From an uncultured Mucispirillum sp. (lineage in GTDB: Bacteria > Chrysiogenota > Deferribacteres > Deferribacterales > Mucispirillaceae), in assembly GCA_937890655.1 (NCBI GenBank), contig CALADT010000071.1:1-15570 (forward strand): 15,570 bases of DNA, in the 5' to 3' direction. The notes beneath the pieces were generated by a model that was given only the letters and a program-made list of their open reading frames with translations, was not told where the DNA came from and did no database searches. The position numbers were made by a program, and so were the translations under genes. Positions 14,130 to 15,570 of the stretch are shown in pieces. Every line of letters begins with the position of its first letter. The first letter of the stretch is position 1.

Positions 14130-15208
14130 TTAAATTTTTAGATTTACACAAAATTAATGAAAGATATAGAGAAGAAATAGACAATAGCATAAAAAGGATA
14201 TTAGATAGTGGATGGTATCTTTTAGGAAAAGAAAACGAAGAATTTACTAAAAATTTTGCAGAGTTTTGTGGAAGCAAATATGCAGTAGGTGTTGCAAATG
14301 GGTTAGATGCTTTAAAGCTATCAATTATGGCTTTAGGTTTTGGTGAAGGTGATGAAATAATTGTTCCGTCAAATACATATATTGCATCTATTTTAGCAAT
14401 ATCTCAATGTGGTTGTAAACCAATACTTGTGGAGCCAGATATTAATACATATAATATAGACCCATTAAAAATAGAAGAAAGAATAACTAAAAATACAAAG
14501 GCTATATTAGTGGTTCACTTATACGGCCAAACAGCAGATATTACTTCCATTAAAAAAATAGCAGATAAGTATAATTTAAAAATTTTAGAAGATTCAGCAC
14601 AAGCTCATGGAGCAAAACACAAAGGAATAAAAGCCGGTAATTTGGGAGATATTTCAGGGTTTTCATTTTATCCAGGAAAAAACTTAGGGTGTTTAGGAGA
14701 TGGTGGAGCTGTTACAACTAATAACGAAGAATTATATTTAAAAGTAAAAGCACTATCAAACTATGGTTCACACAAAAAATATGAAAATTTATATATAGGT
14801 TTAAATTCTAGGCTTGATGAAATACAGGCAGCCATCTTAAATATAAAATTAAAAACCTTAGAAGAAGATAATACTTACAGAAGAAAAATAGCAAAATACT
14901 ATATAGATAATATAAAAAATGAAAAAATAATTATGCCTAACTATAATGAAGAACATGTATATCATATATTTGCTATTAGGACAGACAATAGAGAAAAATT
15001 ACAAAACTACTTAAAAGAAAATAATGTGGAAACACTTATTCATTACCCAATACCGCCACACAAACAAGAATGTTATAAAGGAATGTTAGGGGAAAGTTAC
15101 CCAATAAGCGAAAAAATACATAGTGAAATATTAAGCCTGCCTATTTCACCAGTTATGGAAATGGAAGAAGTAGAAAAAATAGTAGAATTATTAAATAAAA
15201 AAATCTAA
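14126..15208 (+). CDS. fdtB: DegT/DnrJ/EryC1-type sugar aminotransferase (FdtB/QdtB)
   Basis: A 360-residue PLP-dependent aminotransferase that converts the 3-keto group, produced by the ketoisomerase, to a 3-amino group using glutamate. Landmarks: ILDSGWYLLGKENEEF, VGVANGLDALKLSIMAL (PLP phosphate pocket), VPSNTYIASILAI, VVHLYGQTAD, LEDSAQAHGA with the ring-binding D156, the Schiff-base lysine K185 in FSFYPGKNLGCLGDGG, NYGSHKKY and NSRLDEIQAAIL. Length is normal for the family. Its ATG overlaps the acetyltransferase stop by four bases, so the pair is translated together. The stop at 15206-15208 lies 18 bases past the end of a gene running the other way. FdtB and QdtB cannot be told apart by eye. 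Confidence 0.93.
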   Translation: MIKFLDLHKINERYREEIDNSIKRILDSGWYLLGKENEEFTKNFAEFCGSKYAVGVANGLDALKLSIMALGFGEGDEIIVPSNTYIASILAISQCGCKPILVEPDINTYNIDPLKIEERITKNTKAILVVHLYGQTADITSIKKIADKYNLKILEDSAQAHGAKHKGIKAGNLGDISGFSFYPGKNLGCLGDGGAVTTNNEELYLKVKALSNYGSHKKYENLYIGLNSRLDEIQAAILNIKLKTLEEDNTYRRKIAKYYIDNIKNEKIIMPNYNEEHVYHIFAIRTDNREKLQNYLKENNVETLIHYPIPPHKQECYKGMLGESYPISEKIHSEILSLPISPVMEMEEVEKIVELLNKKI

Positions 15209-15570
15209 TAAAAAAATTATATTAAAAATAAATGAAATTATAAATAAAATAATTATAAAATTCCTTTTTTTTCTAAGCTTACTAATTTTTTTATTTTCAT
15301 TATTGTTTTGCTGTAAAGCATTAAGTTTATTTGCTTGATTAATTAAATCAGAAAATTCAAAATTATATAGGTTATATAAAATATCTTGATTATATTCTTG
15401 ATTATAATAGTTAATCAAAGAATGATAACCCCATACAGCAGTATTATAATCATAACCATTAATAGCAATAAGTGAAATAAAAAATGGTATAGTTTGTTCA
15501 GTAGGTTCACCAACTTCATTATATATATGGTGATTAGGAAAAATTGCTTTTAATAAATCTACGGATTTAA
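15191..15570 (-). CDS. Unidentified protein with C-terminal membrane segment, cut by window edge
   Basis: The - strand frame is open without a stop from the right edge to the stop at complement 15191-15193 (126 codons visible), and its start lies outside. A TTG at 15416-15418 is an internal codon, not a start. The visible part has a segment with FPNHHIYNEVGEPTEQ and GYDYNTAVWGYHSL, then an N/Q/K-rich probable coiled coil (about 40 residues), a basic KKISKLRKKR and a final very hydrophobic segment with FIIILFIISFIF. That is the shape of a tail-anchored or C-terminally anchored protein. I do not recognise the family. It overlaps the aminotransferase gene by 18 bases, tail to tail, and is probably part of, or next to, the same polysaccharide region. 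Confidence 0.6.
   Translation of the reverse strand, partial: KSVDLLKAIFPNHHIYNEVGEPTEQTIPFFISLIAINGYDYNTAVWGYHSLINYYNQEYNQDILYNLYNFEFSDLINQANKLNALQQNNNENKKISKLRKKRNFIIILFIISFIFNIIFLLDFFI

Noticed and set aside
13999..14277. - strand hydrophobic frame across the acetyltransferase/aminotransferase junction
   Set aside because: Both + strand genes are clear family members here; the leucine/phenylalanine-rich frame is the antisense of A-rich codons.

Overview
The window is a very A+T-rich bacterial chromosome segment. Its genes are closely packed, with a Shine-Dalgarno motif in front of most starts, and almost all lie on the + strand. A ParA/ParB pair followed by a bactofilin, then tpiA, secG and a family-5 peptide-binding lipoprotein, suggests a Gram-negative, didermic organism. 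My best guess is a low-GC member of the Deferribacterota such as a Mucispirillum relative. This is inference from gene order and composition only.

Layout. (1) At the left edge, on the - strand, is the N-terminal part of a leucyl aminopeptidase. Divergent from it is a membrane-anchored GGDEF diguanylate cyclase. (2) Positions 1962-4003 hold a chromosome-partition unit: parA, parB and a bactofilin. (3) Positions 4175-7044 hold housekeeping genes: tpiA, secG and a solute-binding lipoprotein. (4) Starting 11 bases later and running to 12114 is a surface-polysaccharide block: an RgpF-like protein, a broken galE, a family-8 glycosyltransferase and two tandem family-2 glycosyltransferases. (5) After a 241-base A+T-rich gap with its own promoter comes a second polysaccharide unit (12356-15208). 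It contains a dTDP-4-keto-6-deoxyglucose 3,4-ketoisomerase, a GT-D glycosyltransferase, a hexapeptide acetyltransferase and a DegT-type aminotransferase. Together these would make and use a dTDP-3-acetamido-3,6-dideoxyhexose (Fuc3NAc or Qui3NAc type). (6) At the right edge is the C-terminal part of an unidentified protein on the - strand, overlapping the aminotransferase gene tail to tail.

The most notable observation is a run of eight G in the second family-2 glycosyltransferase, in a genome where such runs are otherwise absent from the window. Eight G leave the gene out of frame. Nine G would restore one continuous reading frame of about 340 residues that matches its upstream paralogue through the break. 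This is the signature of a slipped-strand phase-variable (contingency) locus, seen here in the OFF state. Directly upstream, galE carries a different lesion, an internal deletion of about 43 bases, which looks like real decay. The polysaccharide made by this block is therefore probably variable between cells and strains.

Other points of interest are the unusual membrane domain on the cyclase, which lacks an inhibitory site; the odd secG leader (a hairpin between Shine-Dalgarno and start, with an AUG-UAA start-stop codon pair); and the coupling of a bactofilin to parAB. All intergenic gaps are shorter than 300 bases. I saw no tRNA, rRNA, CRISPR array or insertion sequence.
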